Assembly: GCF_030409415.1 (NCBI RefSeq)
Contig: NZ_JAUFPW010000012.1
Span: 618,915-682,914 of the forward strand
From: Pedobacter aquatilis
Lineage (GTDB): Bacteria > Bacteroidota > Bacteroidia > Sphingobacteriales > Sphingobacteriaceae
Length of the DNA: 64,000 bases
Direction: 5' to 3'
The notes under the pieces were generated by a model. It did not search any database and was not told where the DNA came from. It saw only the letters and a program-made list of their open reading frames with translations. The translations under genes were made by a program, and so were the position numbers. Below, one piece after another: positions 26,844 to 38,368 of this stretch (the stretch's first letter is position 1; the number at the start of each line of letters is the position of its first letter).

Positions 26844-26939
26844 CCTGTTTATAAACATCTCATTTTGCTTGGTTAATGAGAATGTTTCAAACCCGAACCA
26901 AACAAATAGTTTATTCTTAAACTAAAATCTTTTAGTCCA

Positions 26940-29900
26940 TTGGCAAAGACAGTCGAACAAAGAGTAAATTTTGCAACTAGTAAGCACATTATAGACTATC
27001 CGGATTTTCTGGATGTGCAATTGCAATCATTCAGAGAATTTTTCCAGATAGATACAACATCAGACGATCGCTCTAGCGAAGGTTTGTTTAAAGTGTTTGC
27101 TGAAAACTTTCCAATAACAGATTCAAGAAATATCTTCGTATTAGAGTTTCTTGATTATTTTGTTGATCCGCCACGTTACGATATACACGAGTGTATTGAG
27201 CGTGGGTTAACCTACAATGTTCCATTAAAAGCAAAGCTGAAGCTTTCTTGTAACGATGTTGAACATGAAGATTTTGAAACCATTATTCAGGATGTGTACT
27301 TAGGTACTATCCCGTATATGACACCAAAAGGTACATTTGTTATCAACGGTGCAGAACGTGTTATCGTTTCGCAATTACACCGTTCTCCAGGTGTGTTCTT
27401 CGGCCAAAGCCGTCACACTAACGGAACCAAATTGTATTCTGCCCGTGTTATACCTTTCAAAGGTTCATGGATTGAGTTTGCTACAGACGTTAATAACGTG
27501 ATGTATGCTTACATCGATCGTAAGAAAAAATTCCCGGTTACCACTTTATTACGTGCTATTGGTTACGATTCTGATAAAGACATTCTTGAATTATTTGATC
27601 TTGCTGACGAAGTAAAAGTTAGTAAATCAGGTTTAAAGAAATACATCGGCCGTAAACTTGCAGCAAGAGTTTTAAAGAAATGGGTTGAAGATTTTGTAGA
27701 TGAAGATACAGGTGAGGTAGTTTCTATCGACCGTAATGAAGTGATTCTTGAAAGAGAAACCGTTTTAGAAGACGAACACATTGATATGGTTATCGAAGCT
27801 GGTGTTAAAACTATCATTCTTTCTAAAGAAGATGGTGCTAGCCAGGCCGATTATACCATTATTTATAATACATTACAAAAAGATACATCAAACTCAGAAA
27901 AAGAGGCTGTTGAAAACATCTATCGTGCTTTGCGTAACGCAGAACCACCTGATGAGGAAACTGCCCGTGGCATTATTGATCGTTTATTCTTCTCAGATAA
28001 ACGTTACGATTTAGGAGATGTTGGTCGTTACCGCATCAACCGTAAATTGAAAATGGATACCCCGGATGATGTTAAAGTTTTAACTAAAGCAGATATTATT
28101 GCTATTGTTAAATACTTAATAAAATTAATTAACTCTAAAGAAGAGGTGGATGATATTGACCACTTATCAAACCGTCGTGTACGTACGGTAGGTGAACAAT
28201 TATACGCACAATTCGGTGTTGGTTTAGCCCGTATGGCTAGAACAATCCGTGAGCGTATGAACATTCGCGATAACGAGGTGTTTACACCAACTGATTTGAT
28301 TAACGCCCGTACGTTATCATCAGTAATTAACTCTTTCTTTGGTACCAATCAGTTATCTCAGTTTATGGATCAAACCAATCCATTAGCAGAGATTACACAC
28401 AAACGCCGTTTATCAGCTTTAGGTCCGGGTGGTTTATCTCGTGAGCGTGCTGGTTTCGAGGTACGTGACGTTCACTACACGCACTACGGTCGTTTATGTA
28501 CAATTGAAACTCCAGAGGGACCAAATATTGGTTTGATTTCATCACTTTGTGTGCATGCAAAAATCAATAATTTAGGTTTCATTGAAACACCATACAAACG
28601 TGTTGAAGATGGTAAAGTAGTTGTTGATTCCGATGTTATTTATTTATCAGCAGAAGATGAGGATGGTAAAACCATCGCTCAGGCTAATGCAGAATATGAT
28701 GATAAGGGTGTTTTCGTAACTCCACGTGTTAAAGCACGTTATGAAGGTGACTTCCCGATTATTGAGCCTGAGAAATTAGACTTGATGGATGTTGCACCAA
28801 ACCAGATCACTTCAATTGCTGCTTCGTTAATTCCGTTCTTGGAACATGATGATGCGAACAGGGCTTTGATGGGTTCAAACATGCAACGCCAGGCCGTACC
28901 ATTGTTACGTCCTGAAGCGCCAATTGTTGGTACAGGTTTAGAAGGTCGCGTTGCTCGTGACTCAAGAACACTTATCAATGCAGAAGGTAATGGAGTTGTA
29001 GAATATGTTGATGCAAACGAAATCACAATCAAATACGAACGTAACGAAGATGATCGTTTAGTTTCTTTTGAAGGTGATAGCAAAACTTACCGTTTAACTA
29101 AATTCAAAAAAACCAACCAAAATACTTGTATCAACTTAAAACCTATTGTTAAAAAAGGTCAGAAAGTTACTAAAGGTCAGGTGCTTTGTGAAGGTTATGC
29201 AACTCAAGATGGTGAATTAGCATTAGGTAGAAACTTGAAAGTGGCTTTCATGCCTTGGCAAGGTTTCAACTTTGAGGATGCGATTGTTATTAACGAGCGC
29301 ATTGTTCGTGATGATGTTTTCACTTCATTGCATATTGAAGAATTTGAGTTAGAAGTTCGTGATACAAAACGTGGTGAAGAGGAGTTAACTCCAGATATTC
29401 CGAACGTTTCTGAAGAAGCGACTAAAGACTTAGATGAAAATGGTATTATCCGTATCGGTGCTGATGTAAAAGAAGGTGATATTTTAATTGGTAAGATTAC
29501 ACCAAAAGGTGAGTCTGACCCATCACCTGAAGAAAAATTATTACGTGCAATTTTTGGTGATAAGGCTGGTGATGTTAAAGACGCGTCTTTAAAAACTCCT
29601 CCTTCAATCCAAGGTGTAGTAATTGATACTAAGTTATTCAGCCGTGCTAAGAAAACTACAAAAGCTGAGGAAAAATCGGCGATTGAGAAATTAGACAAAG
29701 GATATAACAACATTACTGAGAAATTAAAAGCAGAATTAGTTGATAAATTATTCACAATTGTAAATGGCAAAACATCGCAAGGTGTATTCAATATCTACAA
29801 AGAATTATTAGTTGCTAAAGGTGCTAAGTTTACTCAGAAAATTTTAGCAGAGCTTGATTATAATCACATCAATCCAAACAAATGGACTACTGATGATGAC

Positions 29901-30743
29901 AAGAACGAGCTAATTAAAATGTTGCTTCATAATTACGGTATCCGTGTTAACGAAGAACTTGGAGCTTACAAACGCGATAAATTTGCGATTAGCGTAGGTG
30001 ATGAACTTCCATCGGGTATTGTACAAATGGCAAAAGTTTATGTTGCTAAAAAACGTAAATTAAAAGTAGGTGATAAAATGGCTGGTCGCCACGGTAATAA
30101 GGGTATTGTTGCACGTATTGTACGTGATGAAGACATGCCTTTCTTGGCCGATGGTAGCCCGGTTGACATCGTGTTGAACCCACTAGGTGTACCTTCACGT
30201 ATGAACCTTGGTCAAATCTACGAAACCGTATTAGCATGGGCTGGTAAAGAGTTGGGTGTGAAATTCGCTACTCCAATTTTTGATGGAGCTACGCATGATG
30301 AGGTTGAAGAGTGGATTGCTAAAGCTAATGTTCCTGCTTCAGGAAAAACATACTTATACAATGGTTTAACTGGTGAGCGTTTCGATCAGACTACAACTGT
30401 AGGTATTATCTATATGTTGAAATTAGGTCACATGGTTGATGATAAGATGCACGCCCGTTCAATCGGACCATACTCATTAATTACACAACAACCATTGGGT
30501 GGTAAAGCTCAATTCGGTGGTCAGCGTTTTGGTGAGATGGAGGTTTGGGCATTAGAAGCATTCGGTGCTGCTAATATTCTTCAAGAGATATTAACCGTTA
30601 AATCGGATGATGTTATCGGAAGAGCTAAAACTTACGAAGCCATTGTTAAAGGTGAAAACCTACCAACTCCAGGTGTACCAGAATCGTTTAACGTATTGGT
30701 ACATGAGTTACGCGGTTTAGGTTTAGATATTACGTTAGACTAA
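26940..30743 (+). CDS. rpoB: RNA polymerase beta subunit
   Basis: RpoB, 1267 aa, within the Bacteroidota range. The start is a TTG at 26940 giving [11 protein letters not shown]; no ATG or GTG closer to the expected N-terminus was seen. The rifampicin region reads [20 protein letters not shown] followed by LSALGPGG, so the Asp, His and Ser positions linked to resistance carry the sensitive residues. Later motifs include GRHGNKG and the C-terminal clamp region with [14 protein letters not shown]. It is co-transcribed with rpoC, which begins 77 bases downstream across a palindromic spacer. Confidence 0.99.
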   Translation: MAKTVEQRVNFATSKHIIDYPDFLDVQLQSFREFFQIDTTSDDRSSEGLFKVFAENFPITDSRNIFVLEFLDYFVDPPRYDIHECIERGLTYNVPLKAKLKLSCNDVEHEDFETIIQDVYLGTIPYMTPKGTFVINGAERVIVSQLHRSPGVFFGQSRHTNGTKLYSARVIPFKGSWIEFATDVNNVMYAYIDRKKKFPVTTLLRAIGYDSDKDILELFDLADEVKVSKSGLKKYIGRKLAARVLKKWVEDFVDEDTGEVVSIDRNEVILERETVLEDEHIDMVIEAGVKTIILSKEDGASQADYTIIYNTLQKDTSNSEKEAVENIYRALRNAEPPDEETARGIIDRLFFSDKRYDLGDVGRYRINRKLKMDTPDDVKVLTKADIIAIVKYLIKLINSKEEVDDIDHLSNRRVRTVGEQLYAQFGVGLARMARTIRERMNIRDNEVFTPTDLINARTLSSVINSFFGTNQLSQFMDQTNPLAEITHKRRLSALGPGGLSRERAGFEVRDVHYTHYGRLCTIETPEGPNIGLISSLCVHAKINNLGFIETPYKRVEDGKVVVDSDVIYLSAEDEDGKTIAQANAEYDDKGVFVTPRVKARYEGDFPIIEPEKLDLMDVAPNQITSIAASLIPFLEHDDANRALMGSNMQRQAVPLLRPEAPIVGTGLEGRVARDSRTLINAEGNGVVEYVDANEITIKYERNEDDRLVSFEGDSKTYRLTKFKKTNQNTCINLKPIVKKGQKVTKGQVLCEGYATQDGELALGRNLKVAFMPWQGFNFEDAIVINERIVRDDVFTSLHIEEFELEVRDTKRGEEELTPDIPNVSEEATKDLDENGIIRIGADVKEGDILIGKITPKGESDPSPEEKLLRAIFGDKAGDVKDASLKTPPSIQGVVIDTKLFSRAKKTTKAEEKSAIEKLDKGYNNITEKLKAELVDKLFTIVNGKTSQGVFNIYKELLVAKGAKFTQKILAELDYNHINPNKWTTDDDKNELIKMLLHNYGIRVNEELGAYKRDKFAISVGDELPSGIVQMAKVYVAKKRKLKVGDKMAGRHGNKGIVARIVRDEDMPFLADGSPVDIVLNPLGVPSRMNLGQIYETVLAWAGKELGVKFATPIFDGATHDEVEEWIAKANVPASGKTYLYNGLTGERFDQTTTVGIIYMLKLGHMVDDKMHARSIGPYSLITQQPLGGKAQFGGQRFGEMEVWALEAFGAANILQEILTVKSDDVIGRAKTYEAIVKGENLPTPGVPESFNVLVHELRGLGLDITLD

Positions 30744-30755
30744 AAGTTATAGGTG

Positions 30756-30808
30756 ATACGTGGTAAGTTATAAGTTAACTTATCACGTAAAACTTAAAAC
30801 TTAAAACT
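30756..30808. repeat. Palindromic spacer with tandem units between rpoB and rpoC
   Basis: ACGTGGTAAGTTA can pair with TAACTTATCACGT (12 of 13). It is followed by about three copies of AAAACTTA at 30787-30811. Same style as the other AT-rich palindromic spacers in the window. Confidence 0.65.
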
Positions 30809-30820
30809 TAAGAAAGAGAT

Positions 30821-33800
30821 ATGTCTTACAAAAAGGATAATAAATTAAAAAGCAATTTCACATCAATCACGATTAGCTTATCGTCTCCGGAAATTATTTT
30901 GGAACGCTCTAGCGGTGAGGTGTTGAAACCGGAAACGATTAACTATCGTACTTACAAACCTGAGCGTGATGGTTTGTTTTGCGAGCGTATTTTTGGTCCG
31001 GTAAAAGATTACGAATGTCATTGCGGTAAATACAAACGTATCCGTTATAAGGGAATCGTTTGTGATCGTTGTGGTGTTGAAGTAACAGAAAAGAAAGTAC
31101 GTAGAGAACGCATGGGTCACATCGCTTTGGTGGTTCCTGTTGCGCATATCTGGTATTTCCGTTCGTTACCGAACAAAATCGGTTATTTATTAGGTTTACC
31201 TACTAAAAAACTAGATCTAATTATCTATTACGAGCGTTACGTGGTTATTCAATCAGGCTTAATGGCTGAAGAAGGTATCAACTATATGGACTTCTTAACA
31301 GAGGAAGAATATTTAGATATCTTAGATAAATTACCTAAAGAGAACCAATATCTTGATGATAAAGATCCTAATAAATTCATCGCCAAAATGGGTGCTGAAG
31401 CATTAGAAGATTTATTGAAACGTATTGATTTAGATACTTTATCTTATGATTTACGTCACCAGGCTGCTAACGAAACTTCTCAACAACGTAAAAATGAGGC
31501 TTTAAAACGTCTTCAGGTTGTTGAAGCTTTCCGTGGTGCTAATACACGTATTGAGAATCGCCCAGAGTGGATGATTGTTAAAATCGTTCCGGTTATTCCA
31601 CCAGAATTACGTCCTTTAGTTCCATTAGAAGGAGGTCGTTTCGCTACTTCAGATTTAAATGATTTATACCGTCGTGTAATTATCCGTAATAACCGTTTAA
31701 AACGTTTAATTGAGATTAAAGCACCAGAAGTTATTTTACGTAACGAGAAACGTATGTTACAGGAAGCTGTAGATTCGTTATTCGATAACTCACGTAAAGT
31801 TAACGCGGTAAAAACTGAAGGTAACCGTGCCCTAAAATCTCTTTCAGATATTTTGAAAGGTAAACAAGGTCGTTTCCGTCAGAACTTATTAGGTAAACGT
31901 GTGGATTATTCAGCTCGTTCTGTAATTGTTGTAGGCCCAAGCCTTAAATTACACGAGTGTGGATTACCAAAAGATATGGCAGCTGAACTTTACAAACCAT
32001 TCATTATTCGCAAGATGATTGAAAGAGGTGTTGTAAAAACAGTTAAATCAGCGAAGAAAATTGTTGATAGAAAAGATCCATTAGTTTGGGATATCTTAGA
32101 AAATGTACTGAAAGGACATCCGGTATTATTAAACCGTGCACCTACATTACACCGTTTAGGTATTCAGGCTTTCCAACCTAAATTGGTTGAAGGTAAAGCT
32201 ATCCAGTTACACCCATTAGTTTGTACTGCATTCAACGCCGATTTCGATGGTGACCAGATGGCTGTGCACTTACCTTTAGGTAATGCAGCAATTTTGGAAG
32301 CCCAAGTATTAATGTTGGCAGCACACAATATCTTAAACCCTGCAAATGGTACGCCAATTACGGTTCCATCTCAGGATATGGTTTTGGGTCTTTATTACAT
32401 TACTAAAGGCCGTAGAACTGATGAAACTAGAGTTGTAAAAGGACAAGATTCAAATTTCTATTCTCCAGAGGAGGTTATCATTGCTTATAACGAAAAGGAA
32501 TTAGACTTACATGCTTTCATCAAAGTGAGGGTTAATGTTAAGCAAAATGACGGTTCTATCGTTAACAAGTTAACTGAAACTACTGTTGGTAGAGTATTAT
32601 TTAACCAATTAGTTCCTGCAGAGGTTGGTTATATCAATGAGTTATTAACTAAAAAATCGCTAAGAGATATTATCGGTGAAGTAGTTAAAATGACTGGTAT
32701 GGCTCGTGCTTCTCAATTCTTGGATGATATCAAAGAATTAGGATTTAGAATGGCTTTCCAAGGAGGTTTATCGTTCAACTTACAAGACGTAAATATCCCT
32801 GTAGAGAAACATACTTTATTAGAGCAAGCGGCTAACGAAGTTGAAGAAGTAAGAAACAACTATAACATGGGTTTCATTACAAACAACGAACGTTACAACC
32901 AAATTATCGATATCTGGACTCGTATCAACAACAGATTGACTACCTTTGTAATGAACCAATTATCTAGCGATAACCAAGGTTTTAACTCGGTGTATATGAT
33001 GCTTGATTCGGGTGCACGTGGTTCTAAAGAGCAGATTCGTCAGCTTTGCGGTATGCGTGGTTTGATGGCGAAACCTCAAAAATCTGGTTCTGGTGGTGAT
33101 ATTATTGAAAACCCAATCTTATCAAACTTTAAAGAAGGTTTATCGGTATTAGAGTATTTCATCTCTACTCACGGTGCTCGTAAAGGTTTGGCGGATACGG
33201 CATTAAAAACAGCTGATGCTGGTTACTTAACCCGTCGTTTACATGATGTTGCACAAGATATGATTGTTAATGATGTGGATTGTGGTACTTTAAGAGGTAT
33301 GTACACAACTGCATTAAAAGATAATGAAGATATTGTTGAGCCATTATACGAAAGAATTTTAGGTCGTACTTCATTACATGATGTTTATAATCCACTGGAT
33401 AACACATTATTAGTAGGTGCGGGCGAAGATATTAACGAAGACGTTGCAAAAGCGATTGAAGAGTCTCCGTTAGAAGGTATCGAAATTCGTTCGGTATTAA
33501 CTTGCGAAGCTAAGCGTGGTGTTTGTGCATTATGTTACGGACGTAACTTAGCTTCTGGTAAACGCGTTCAAAGAGGTGAGGCTGTTGGTGTAATTGCTGC
33601 ACAGTCAATCGGTGAGCCGGGTACACAGTTAACACTTCGTACTTTCCACGTGGGTGGTACTGCATCAAATATTGCTGCAGAATCAAACATCGTAGCTAAA
33701 TTTGATGGTGTTATCGAATTTGAAAACATCCGTACAGTTGATACTCAAACAGAAGATGGTAAAGTACAAGTTGTATTAGGCCGTTCTGGTGAGTTCAGAA

Positions 33801-35107
33801 TTGTTGAGCCAGGAAGCGGAAGAGTTATTGTTACAAATAACATCCCTTACGGTGCATTCTTATTCGTTAAAGAAGGCGATAAACTTTCAAAAGGAGATAA
33901 AATTTGTTCTTGGGATCCGTATAACGCGGTTATCATCTCTGAATTTGCAGGTAAAGCGCAATTCGATGCAATTATCGAAGGTGTAACTTTCCGCGAAGAA
34001 TCAGATGAGCAAACTGGTCACCGTGAAAAAGTAATTATTGATACACGTGATAAAACTAAAAACCCCTCTGTTCAAATTGTTGATAAGAAAGGTGAATTTA
34101 TCAAAGGATATAACATTCCAGTAGGTGCTCACGTTTCAGTTGATGAAGGTGAAGCTATCCAAACTGGTCAGATTATCGCTAAAATTCCACGTGCAACTGG
34201 TAAAACCCGAGATATTACGGGTGGTTTACCTCGTGTAACTGAGTTATTCGAGGCTCGTAACCCATCTAATCCGGCAGTTGTAACTGAAATTGATGGTGTT
34301 GTAACTTTAGGTGGTGTTAAACGTGGTAATCGTGAAATTACTATCGAATCTAAAGATGGTGAAGTAAAAAAATACCTTGTTCCATTGTCTAAACACATCC
34401 TTGTACAGGATAACGACTTTGTGAAAGCTGGTATGCCTTTATCAGATGGTTCAATTTCTCCTGCGGATATCTTATCAATTAAAGGTCCTGCAGCGGTTCA
34501 AGAATACTTAGTAAATGGTATTCAAGAGGTTTACCGTTTGCAAGGTGTGAAAATTAACGATAAGCATTTCGAGGTAATTGTTCACCAAATGATGCAAAAA
34601 GTTCACATTGAGGATCCGGGAGATACTATTTTCTTAGAGAACAATGCTGTTGATCGTTGGGATTTTGCTGATGAAAACGACGCAATGTACGATAAGAAAG
34701 TTGTTGAAGATGCAGGTGATTCAAATGATTTCAAACCAGGTCAAATCGTTTCATTACGTAGATTAAGAGATGAAAATTCTCAATTGAAACGTAAAGATTT
34801 GAAACAGATTACCGTTAGAGATGCAAGACCAGCAACTGCAAGTTCTATCTTACAAGGTATTACTCGTGCATCGTTAGGTACTAAATCGTTCATTTCTGCG
34901 GCTTCGTTCCAGGAAACTACGAAAGTATTAAATGAAGCGGCAATTGCAGGTAAACGCGATAATATGTTAGGCTTGAAAGAAAACGTAATCGTTGGTCACT
35001 TAATTCCTTCAGGAACTGGTGTTCGTGGTTACGAAAGAATCATCGTTGGTTCTCAAGAAGAATACGATAAATTATTAGCTTCGAAACAAGAAGAAGTAGA
35101 AGCATAG
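30821..35107 (+). CDS. rpoC: RNA polymerase beta' subunit
   Basis: RpoC, 1428 aa. The N-terminal zinc site is [20 protein letters not shown], the catalytic magnesium loop is [12 protein letters not shown], and the second zinc site lies around [15 protein letters not shown]. The trigger-loop region and the end of the clamp ([13 protein letters not shown]) are present, so all conserved regions are intact. A terminator follows 22 bases after the stop, closing the operon. Confidence 0.99.
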   Translation: MSYKKDNKLKSNFTSITISLSSPEIILERSSGEVLKPETINYRTYKPERDGLFCERIFGPVKDYECHCGKYKRIRYKGIVCDRCGVEVTEKKVRRERMGHIALVVPVAHIWYFRSLPNKIGYLLGLPTKKLDLIIYYERYVVIQSGLMAEEGINYMDFLTEEEYLDILDKLPKENQYLDDKDPNKFIAKMGAEALEDLLKRIDLDTLSYDLRHQAANETSQQRKNEALKRLQVVEAFRGANTRIENRPEWMIVKIVPVIPPELRPLVPLEGGRFATSDLNDLYRRVIIRNNRLKRLIEIKAPEVILRNEKRMLQEAVDSLFDNSRKVNAVKTEGNRALKSLSDILKGKQGRFRQNLLGKRVDYSARSVIVVGPSLKLHECGLPKDMAAELYKPFIIRKMIERGVVKTVKSAKKIVDRKDPLVWDILENVLKGHPVLLNRAPTLHRLGIQAFQPKLVEGKAIQLHPLVCTAFNADFDGDQMAVHLPLGNAAILEAQVLMLAAHNILNPANGTPITVPSQDMVLGLYYITKGRRTDETRVVKGQDSNFYSPEEVIIAYNEKELDLHAFIKVRVNVKQNDGSIVNKLTETTVGRVLFNQLVPAEVGYINELLTKKSLRDIIGEVVKMTGMARASQFLDDIKELGFRMAFQGGLSFNLQDVNIPVEKHTLLEQAANEVEEVRNNYNMGFITNNERYNQIIDIWTRINNRLTTFVMNQLSSDNQGFNSVYMMLDSGARGSKEQIRQLCGMRGLMAKPQKSGSGGDIIENPILSNFKEGLSVLEYFISTHGARKGLADTALKTADAGYLTRRLHDVAQDMIVNDVDCGTLRGMYTTALKDNEDIVEPLYERILGRTSLHDVYNPLDNTLLVGAGEDINEDVAKAIEESPLEGIEIRSVLTCEAKRGVCALCYGRNLASGKRVQRGEAVGVIAAQSIGEPGTQLTLRTFHVGGTASNIAAESNIVAKFDGVIEFENIRTVDTQTEDGKVQVVLGRSGEFRIVEPGSGRVIVTNNIPYGAFLFVKEGDKLSKGDKICSWDPYNAVIISEFAGKAQFDAIIEGVTFREESDEQTGHREKVIIDTRDKTKNPSVQIVDKKGEFIKGYNIPVGAHVSVDEGEAIQTGQIIAKIPRATGKTRDITGGLPRVTELFEARNPSNPAVVTEIDGVVTLGGVKRGNREITIESKDGEVKKYLVPLSKHILVQDNDFVKAGMPLSDGSISPADILSIKGPAAVQEYLVNGIQEVYRLQGVKINDKHFEVIVHQMMQKVHIEDPGDTIFLENNAVDRWDFADENDAMYDKKVVEDAGDSNDFKPGQIVSLRRLRDENSQLKRKDLKQITVRDARPATASSILQGITRASLGTKSFISAASFQETTKVLNEAAIAGKRDNMLGLKENVIVGHLIPSGTGVRGYERIIVGSQEEYDKLLASKQEEVEA

Positions 35108-35128
35108 AAATATCATATCATTTTAAGA

Positions 35129-35162
35129 AGGGTTGTTTCGAATAGAAACAGCCCTTTTTTTG
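35129..35162 (+). terminator. Terminator after rpoC
   Basis: Stem AGGGTTGTTTC with GAAACAGCCCT (11 bp, one G-U) and a five-base loop, then seven T residues. Confidence 0.9.
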
Positions 35163-35236
35163 TACGCAATAATTTTAATGCTAATGATTAAACCTTACCT
35201 TTAAGACTTCATTTTACCGATTATTATAATCAAGTT

Positions 35237-35548
35237 ATGGACGAGCAACAAAACGAAAACCAGTTAAACATAGAATTGTCTGAAGAAATTGCGGAAGGAA
35301 TTTTTTCTAATCTTGCAATTATTACACATTCCAATACGGAATTTGTTCTAGATTTCATTCGTGTAATGCCTGGAATCCCAAAAGCAAAAGTTAAGTCTAG
35401 AATAATTTTAACACCAGAACACGCAAAACGTTTACTAACTGCATTGGATGATAATATCCAAAAGTTTGAGGCAGCGAACGGGCGTATCAAAACACAGGAA
35501 GAACCACCGTTTCCAATGGGCTTTGGCGGGCCAACAGCGCAGGCCTAA
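35237..35548 (+). CDS. DUF3467 family protein
   Basis: A 103-aa protein of the DUF3467 family, small and without signal or membrane segment. The core is IFSNLAIITHSNTEFVLDF and VKSRIILTPEHAKRLLTAL, a compact alpha/beta domain; the tail is Pro/Gly-rich (PPFPMGFGGP). The family is widespread, often near transcription genes in Bacteroidota, with no assigned function known to me. It stands as a single gene between the rpoC terminator and the FadL-type porin. Confidence 0.85.
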   Translation: MDEQQNENQLNIELSEEIAEGIFSNLAIITHSNTEFVLDFIRVMPGIPKAKVKSRIILTPEHAKRLLTALDDNIQKFEAANGRIKTQEEPPFPMGFGGPTAQA

Positions 35549-35582
35549 TTTTCTTTGTTAATTCTTAAACAAATTATTGGCT

Positions 35583-35598
35583 ACTATGTTAGCATAGT
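35583..35598. repeat. Small inverted repeat upstream of the FadL-like gene
   Basis: ACTATG-TTAG-CATAGT, 6-bp arms, 30 bases before the start codon. It could be an operator; nothing else supports it. Confidence 0.3.
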
Positions 35599-35627
35599 AT
35601 GCATTTGTGCTATAACCATTTATAAGT

Positions 35628-36851
35628 ATGAAAAAAATTTTATTGAGCGTATTACTATCTGCTCCACTTTGGGTATTAGGGCAAGGTTTTCAGGTTAATT
35701 TACAAGGACAAAAGCAAATAGGTATGGCGGGGGCTGGCTCAGCTTTGGCGTTAGATGAAGCATCCGTATTTTTTAACCCAGGTGCAGTAAGTTTTTTAGA
35801 GAAAAACTCAATTTCTGCGGGCGTTAACCCATTACTTTTCAAATCCGTTTTTCAACAAAGTGGTTCAAATATTTCTGAGAATGTAAAAAATAAAATTGCA
35901 CCACCATTTGAGGCTTATGCTGTTTGGGGTCCAAAATCTAACAAATGGAAGTTAGGCATAGGCGTTTATACACCCTTCGGAGGCATGGTAGATTGGGGCA
36001 ATGATTGGTCTGGTAAATACACTTTAACTTCCCTAAACTTAAAAGCAATTTATATTCAGCCAACCTTGAGTGTTAAAATTACTGATAGAATCGGTATTGG
36101 AGCTGGTTTTGTATATAATCATGGTGAGGTAAATCTTCAGCGTGCTTTACCAGTAAATTATCCTGATGGTCGTTCAGGCCATGCTACACTTGAAGGAACT
36201 GGTAGTGGATTTGGATGGAATGCAGGTATTTACATTAATACACTTAGTAATGTAACCTTTGCTGTAGTTCATAGGTCAAAAGTAATAACCAAACTAAACG
36301 ATGGTGATGCAACTTTTGATGTCCCGGGCTCGTTAAAACCTTCTTTCCCAGATGGAAATACATTTAACGCAGAATTACCATTGCCATCTACAACAACCTT
36401 AGGAATTGGTATTCCTATTTCTAAAAGCACAACTTTAGCATTTGACGCGAGTTGGGTTCAATGGAGGGTTTATAAAGAACTTGCTTTTGATTATGCTATA
36501 AATACAACAGCTTTGGCTGATACTAAATCGGCACGTAATTATCGTGATGGTTCATCGTTTAAGTTAGGCGTGAACCATCAAGCGAGTAACAAACTTGCAT
36601 TAAGGGCCGGTGTTGGATACGCGATTTCACCAGTTCAAGACGGTTTTGTTACACCAGAAGCACCAGATGCTAATCGTTATATTTTAAGTGCCGGAGCCGG
36701 ATATTCATTTACATCAAAATTCGAAGTAAATGCATCTTTCTTTTTTGAAGATGTTGAATCGCGTAAGCAAAAAAATATTGAAACAGGTTTAGATGGAACA
36801 TTTAAGACTTTGGTTTATGCACCTGGTATTTCATTAACATATAAGTGGTAG
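35628..36851 (+). CDS. OmpP1/FadL-family outer membrane transporter
   Basis: A 407-aa outer membrane beta-barrel of the FadL family, which moves long-chain fatty acids or other hydrophobic compounds across the outer membrane. The signal peptide MKKILLSVLLSAPLWVLGQ is followed by FQVNLQGQKQIGMAGAGSAL, the typical NPA-like region (FFNPGAVSFLE) and a barrel ending GISLTYKW. The stop codon lies just before the start of a lipid-hydrolase-like lipoprotein, so the two form an operon, perhaps for releasing and importing acyl chains; that function is inference. Confidence 0.88.
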   Translation: MKKILLSVLLSAPLWVLGQGFQVNLQGQKQIGMAGAGSALALDEASVFFNPGAVSFLEKNSISAGVNPLLFKSVFQQSGSNISENVKNKIAPPFEAYAVWGPKSNKWKLGIGVYTPFGGMVDWGNDWSGKYTLTSLNLKAIYIQPTLSVKITDRIGIGAGFVYNHGEVNLQRALPVNYPDGRSGHATLEGTGSGFGWNAGIYINTLSNVTFAVVHRSKVITKLNDGDATFDVPGSLKPSFPDGNTFNAELPLPSTTTLGIGIPISKSTTLAFDASWVQWRVYKELAFDYAINTTALADTKSARNYRDGSSFKLGVNHQASNKLALRAGVGYAISPVQDGFVTPEAPDANRYILSAGAGYSFTSKFEVNASFFFEDVESRKQKNIETGLDGTFKTLVYAPGISLTYKW

Positions 36852-36862
36852 GAGATTTTCAC

Positions 36863-38149
36863 ATGAAAAAATATATATTCAATAGTTTATTAATTACGGC
36901 AATATTATTGGCAGTTTCTTGCAAGCCAGAGATAGAAGCTGCAGTCGGCACTTCGGCTGGCCAAGCAAATTTTAGTAAGTATATCTCAGTTGGTAATTCC
37001 CTTACCGCTGGCTTCGCAGATGGCGGACTTTATCTGGAAGGACAAAAGGTCGCTTACCCTAACTTGATTGCTGCTAAAATGGCAACAGTAGGTGGTGGAA
37101 GTTTCACTTCGCCATTTTTTACAGATGCTCAGGCAAATGGTTCGGGTTATTTATCGCTCACAGCATTGGTAAATGGAACACCAACCTTAACCCCAGTTAC
37201 AACCAATTTAGCTTTAAGAGATGCAACTGGTAAACTAACAAAATATACTGGCGAAGTTCAGAATTTGGGCATTCCGGGTATGCGTGTAGATTTGGCTTTT
37301 GCTGCACCTTTTGGAGCTGCAAATCCATACTTAGAGCGTTTATTAACAGATACACAAGTTGGAACAGTAAGTTATTTCCAATTTATTCAAGCTCGAAATC
37401 ATACTTTTTTCTCACTTTGGTTGGGAAACAATGACGCATTAGGTTATGCAACTAATGGCGGCGTAACAACTGATGCTACAAATGTTTTAACAGATAAATC
37501 TACGTTCGCACTTTTATATTCGAATTTGATTAATTCATTGACAGCAAATGGTCAGAAAGGTGTGGTTGCCACCATACCTGATGTAACCTCAATACCCTAT
37601 TTTAATACAGTAACTGTTGGGGCGCTTTTAAACGCTGCAAAGGCAATAAATCCTGCTGCTAATGCAATTTTTATACAAACAGGCACAGGAACAGTGAGAA
37701 CAGCAACAGCTGAGGATTTAATTCGTTTACCCTTCCAATCTTCAGGATTATTTGGTGTTCCAAACACTTCAGGTTTACCTTATGGTTTGCATCCTCTAAA
37801 TCCGATTGCAAATAATTGGGTATTAGATAAGGATGAAGTTGCTAAAGTTAAAGATTATGTATTGAGTTATAACAGCACGATTAAATCTTTAGCCGATAGC
37901 AAAAGTTTAGCTATTGCTGATACTTACAGTTACTTAAATCAGGTTAAAACCGGCATTGTTATACAAGGTGTTGGTATAAATTCTTCATTTATTACAGGCG
38001 GCGCTTTCTCTTTGGATGGCGTTCATTTAACTCCAAGGGGAAATGCTGTTATTGCAAATGTGTTTATTAATGCGATTAACGGCAAGTATGGTTCAAATAT
38101 ACCCGTGGTTGATATTACCCAATATAGAGGCGTTAAATTTCCTAATTAA
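36863..38149 (+). CDS. SGNH/GDSL-type lipoprotein hydrolase
   Basis: A 428-aa lipoprotein esterase or lipase of the SGNH type. The ATG at 36863 gives MKKYIFNSLL and lipobox LAVSC (Cys20). A GTG 18 bases upstream overlaps the previous gene and is less likely. Block I is ISVGNSLTAG with nucleophile Ser46, having Asn where GDSL has Asp. Block III is LGNND, and block V is DGVHLTPRGN with Asp385 and His388. The family hydrolyses esters of lipids or sugars. It is directly coupled to the FadL-like gene, which suggests joint use of acyl substrates. Confidence 0.82.
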   Translation: MKKYIFNSLLITAILLAVSCKPEIEAAVGTSAGQANFSKYISVGNSLTAGFADGGLYLEGQKVAYPNLIAAKMATVGGGSFTSPFFTDAQANGSGYLSLTALVNGTPTLTPVTTNLALRDATGKLTKYTGEVQNLGIPGMRVDLAFAAPFGAANPYLERLLTDTQVGTVSYFQFIQARNHTFFSLWLGNNDALGYATNGGVTTDATNVLTDKSTFALLYSNLINSLTANGQKGVVATIPDVTSIPYFNTVTVGALLNAAKAINPAANAIFIQTGTGTVRTATAEDLIRLPFQSSGLFGVPNTSGLPYGLHPLNPIANNWVLDKDEVAKVKDYVLSYNSTIKSLADSKSLAIADTYSYLNQVKTGIVIQGVGINSSFITGGAFSLDGVHLTPRGNAVIANVFINAINGKYGSNIPVVDITQYRGVKFPN

Positions 38150-38211
38150 GGATTAATTAGATAGCTGTTTATACTGATAGAGATTTACTGTTTGATAATA
38201 TTTTGAATATT

Positions 38212-38309
38212 CGTCATTCCCGTGAAAACGGGAATCTTAAAGCGATAGGAGTAAACTAAAGTTATTTCTAAATAAAGCATTAAGATGCCCAGTCAAGCTG
38301 AGCATGACG
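38212..38309. repeat. Intergenic element closed by GTCAT/ATGAC
   Basis: CGTCAT (38212-38217) pairs with ATGACG (38304-38309). An inner hairpin, ATTCCCGT-GAAA-ACGGGAAT, lies at its left end and CAAGCTGAGCATGACG at its right. The words resemble the dispersed GTCATnnTGAGC repeats common in Bacteroidota intergenic DNA; a related copy lies at 48374. Confidence 0.6.
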
Positions 38310-38368
38310 AAAAGTGCCAAATTAAATTCTTGCAAACTCGTAAATCTATAAGTATGATACAGCTTTTT

